Origin: Devosia faecipullorum | GTDB lineage: Bacteria > Pseudomonadota > Alphaproteobacteria > Rhizobiales > Devosiaceae | Direction: 5' to 3' | DNA: 64,000 bases | Assembly (NCBI RefSeq): GCF_015158295.1 | Contig: NZ_JACDXV010000006.1 | Coordinates: 62,001-126,000 of the forward strand | Shown: in pieces, positions 62,090 through 64,000 of the stretch | Position numbering within the stretch: position 1 is the stretch's first letter | Layout of the letters: each line of letters opens with the position of its first letter | Translations under genes and position numbers: made by a program | Notes under the pieces: generated by a model | The model's input: only the letters and a program-made list of their open reading frames with translations | What the model was told of the DNA's origin: nothing | Database searches by the model: none

Positions 62090-62281
62090 CTTCGCCTCCC
62101 TGTGGGTCCATGACCAGCATGGACATGAATTCGGCTTGGGCCGTTCTGCCTATCGTGCAGTTGAATGACCTTAGAAAAACTGCAAAATGTCACAAACGAT
62201 CTTTGCGAATTTTGAAAAGATCACGCCGCGGTAAACAGGCTACAGCTTTGGCATATCCTGGCCCTTGCTGCGAGAACGAGC

Positions 62282-64000
62282 GTGACAGAAATCCGTTATT
62301 CCGACGAGGCCTTGCCGACAAGCACCGCTGTCCGTGTGGACCGGCGGGGCGGCATCGCTTTGATATTCATCGACAACCCGCCGGTCAATGCCAGTTCCGT
62401 CGCCGTGCGCCAGGGTCTGTTGGCGGCGATCGGGCAGGTGAGCGTGGACAACACGCTGTCCGGGATCGTCATCGTGGGCGCGGGCAAGTCCTTCATTGCC
62501 GGATCGGACATCAAGGAGTTCGGCAAGACCCTGCCACCGCCGGAACTGCCTGAAATCCTCGCAGCCATCGAATCGTGCGCCTTGCCCGTCATCGCTGCTA
62601 TTCACGGCTCCGCACTGGGCGGAGGCTATGAATTGGCGCTGGCCTGCGACTGGCGCATCGCCGTGCCCGACGCCATGCTCGGCCTGCCCGAGGTCGGTCT
62701 CGGCATGATCCCCGGAGCGGGCGGTACGCAGCGCCTGCCGCGTCTCGTCGGCCTGCCGACGGGGATCGAACTTATCACCTCCGCCAGGCGGGTGGCCGCT
62801 CCCGAGGCGCTAGCGCTGGGGATGATCGATGCCTTGGCCGGCAATGACCTCATCGGCGATGCGATGGCCTTCCTGGCGGGCAAAGGCAAGCGCCTCGCCA
62901 GCCAATTGACTCCGCCTCCGGCCAGCCGCGAAAGCATCGACGCTGCCGCCGATGCCGCGCTGAGGCGAGGTCGCGGGCGCGAATGCGTGATCGAGGCAGT
63001 CGCTGCCGTCCGCCTCATCGAAACCACCCCGGTGGCGGAGGCGTTGCACATCGAGCGCGCCGCATTTCAGCGGTTGCGCACCGGCGAGGAAGCCAGCGCG
63101 CTGCGATATAACTTCTTTGCCGAACGCGCCGCGGCAAAGCCCCTGGAAGCCGCGCCGCTCCTGCCAATTCACCGCGCCGGCGTGGTCGGCGCCGGAACCA
63201 TGGGCGCCGGCATTGCCGCGGTCCTGCTCGCGGCAGGTCTGCCGGTCGTATTGATCGACAGCAATGAAAACGTGCTGGCGCGCGCACGCGACGCGATCAG
63301 CAAGACTCTGGGCGATCTGGAAAGGCTCGGAAAGCTACGAGGCGCGGATGCCGCCTCCCGCTTGTCTGCACTTGAGACGAATACGGCCTTCGAGCACCTT
63401 GCGGGAACCGACTTCGTCATCGAAGCCGTGTTCGAAGATCTGGCAGTCAAGACCGAGGTCATATCCCGGCTTGGCGCGTTGCTGCCGGAACAAACCATTA
63501 TCGCCACCAATACATCCTATCTCGACATCGAGACATTGGCCGCCGCCAGCGGCCGATCAGACCGGTTTGTCGGCCTGCATTTCTTCGCGCCGGTGCCGCG
63601 AATGAAGCTGCTCGAGATCGTGCAATGCGCGACAACCGCGCCGGAAATTGTTGCCAGCGCCTTTGCGTTGGCGAAGAAAATTGGCAAGCTGCCGGTCCTG
63701 GCCAGACCTTGCGAGGGCTTTATCGGCAATCGCATCTATGCCCGCTATCGCGCCCAGTGCGAATATGCGCTCGATGATGGCGCCCTGCCCCAGACCATCG
63801 ACGCAGCCGCCACCAAGCTCGGTTTTGCCATGGGGCTTTTCGCCGTCTCCGATATTTCCGGCCTCGACATCGCCTGGCGCCTGCGCCAGAGCAAGGCGTT
63901 CGGTCGCGATCCGCGCGAACGCTATGTGACGCTTCCCGATGCCGTATGCGAATTGGGGCGGCTGGGGCGAAAGACCAATGCCGGCTGGTACGACTACGAC
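62282..64000 (+). CDS. Multifunctional 3-hydroxyacyl-CoA dehydrogenase/enoyl-CoA hydratase (FadJ/FadB-like), 3' truncated by window
   Basis: Hydrates 2-enoyl-CoA and oxidises the 3-hydroxyacyl-CoA in beta-oxidation. The crotonase domain (about residues 20-230) has AGKSFIAGSDIKEFG and ALGGGYELALACDWRIA, plus the second Glu in LPEVGLGMIPGAGGTQ. The NAD-binding dehydrogenase domain begins near residue 300 (GVVGAGTMGAGIAAVLLAAG) with HFFAPVPRMKLLEIV and GFIGNRIYARY following. Starting at GTG 62282, 573 codons run to the window end without a stop. With the thiolase at 55217 it could complete a beta-oxidation spiral. Confidence 0.93.
   Translation, partial: MTEIRYSDEALPTSTAVRVDRRGGIALIFIDNPPVNASSVAVRQGLLAAIGQVSVDNTLSGIVIVGAGKSFIAGSDIKEFGKTLPPPELPEILAAIESCALPVIAAIHGSALGGGYELALACDWRIAVPDAMLGLPEVGLGMIPGAGGTQRLPRLVGLPTGIELITSARRVAAPEALALGMIDALAGNDLIGDAMAFLAGKGKRLASQLTPPPASRESIDAAADAALRRGRGRECVIEAVAAVRLIETTPVAEALHIERAAFQRLRTGEEASALRYNFFAERAAAKPLEAAPLLPIHRAGVVGAGTMGAGIAAVLLAAGLPVVLIDSNENVLARARDAISKTLGDLERLGKLRGADAASRLSALETNTAFEHLAGTDFVIEAVFEDLAVKTEVISRLGALLPEQTIIATNTSYLDIETLAAASGRSDRFVGLHFFAPVPRMKLLEIVQCATTAPEIVASAFALAKKIGKLPVLARPCEGFIGNRIYARYRAQCEYALDDGALPQTIDAAATKLGFAMGLFAVSDISGLDIAWRLRQSKAFGRDPRERYVTLPDAVCELGRLGRKTNAGWYDYD

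Noticed and set aside
1-64000. CRISPR arrays, tRNA/rRNA genes, prophage or transposase genes
   Set aside because: No regularly spaced repeats, no cloverleaf or rRNA signature, and no integrase or transposase motif were recognised on either strand.

Overview
The window is a gene-dense, GC-rich chromosomal segment of an alphaproteobacterium, most likely of the order Hyphomicrobiales (Rhizobiales); a Devosia-like genus would fit, but this is inference from gene order and protein character. The main pointers are the pckA-chvI-chvG-hprK-EIIA-ptsH-ahcY block, a DivL-type kinase with tyrosine in place of the phospho-accepting histidine, a TTAA-N7-TTAA (CtrA-type) site, and short palindromic intergenic repeats of the kind common in this order. 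No rRNA, tRNA, CRISPR array, phage or insertion sequence was recognised.

Region by region. 1-18.9 kb is core chromosome: the N-terminal part of selO, a HAD phosphatase, a SleB-like cell wall hydrolase, pckA divergent from the chvI-chvG envelope/acid two-component system, an incomplete regulatory PTS (hprK, EIIA-Man, HPr), a DUF2937 protein, ahcY, divL, tsaE, polA, a single-domain response regulator, a lipoprotein lytic transglycosylase and tag.

19.2-43.7 kb is a catabolic island. It holds a nucleoside hydrolase, a two-domain aldehyde dehydrogenase (ALDH16-like), deoC, two related NAD-dependent epimerases, an acetamidase/formamidase-type protein, a HutC-type GntR regulator, a PfkB kinase, two SIS proteins, a BtpA/SgcQ protein and a complete BMP-type (nucleoside-like) ABC importer. 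A second, minus-strand operon adds an SDR dehydrogenase, an amidase, a flavin monooxygenase and a ring-opening amidohydrolase of the cyanuric-acid-hydrolase/barbiturase family. A third, divergent operon adds a class III CoA-transferase, a crotonase and an FAH/MhpD-like hydratase. Copies of the motif AGAGGTCAGAC lie at three promoter regions of the island, one a perfect inverted repeat upstream of the GntR gene, so a single regulator may control uptake, sugar use and base-ring cleavage. This is the best candidate for an undescribed pathway in the window.

44.1-47.1 kb encodes a translationally coupled trio: a periplasmic cysteine-free molybdopterin-fold protein resembling the pterin receptor PruR, a PAS-containing membrane histidine kinase, and a LuxR-type response regulator. 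It is a plausible pterin-sensing two-component system.

47.3-64 kb contains an uncharacterised envelope set (membrane protein, SH3-like secreted protein, lipoprotein), a DUF983 protein, a GbsR/MarR-regulated RND efflux pump, a beta-ketothiolase with a GMC oxidoreductase, a LysR regulator, a metallo-beta-lactamase-fold hydrolase, tripartite tricarboxylate transporter membrane subunits (tctA, tctB) without an adjacent tctC, and the first 573 codons of a FadJ-type multifunctional beta-oxidation enzyme cut by the window end.
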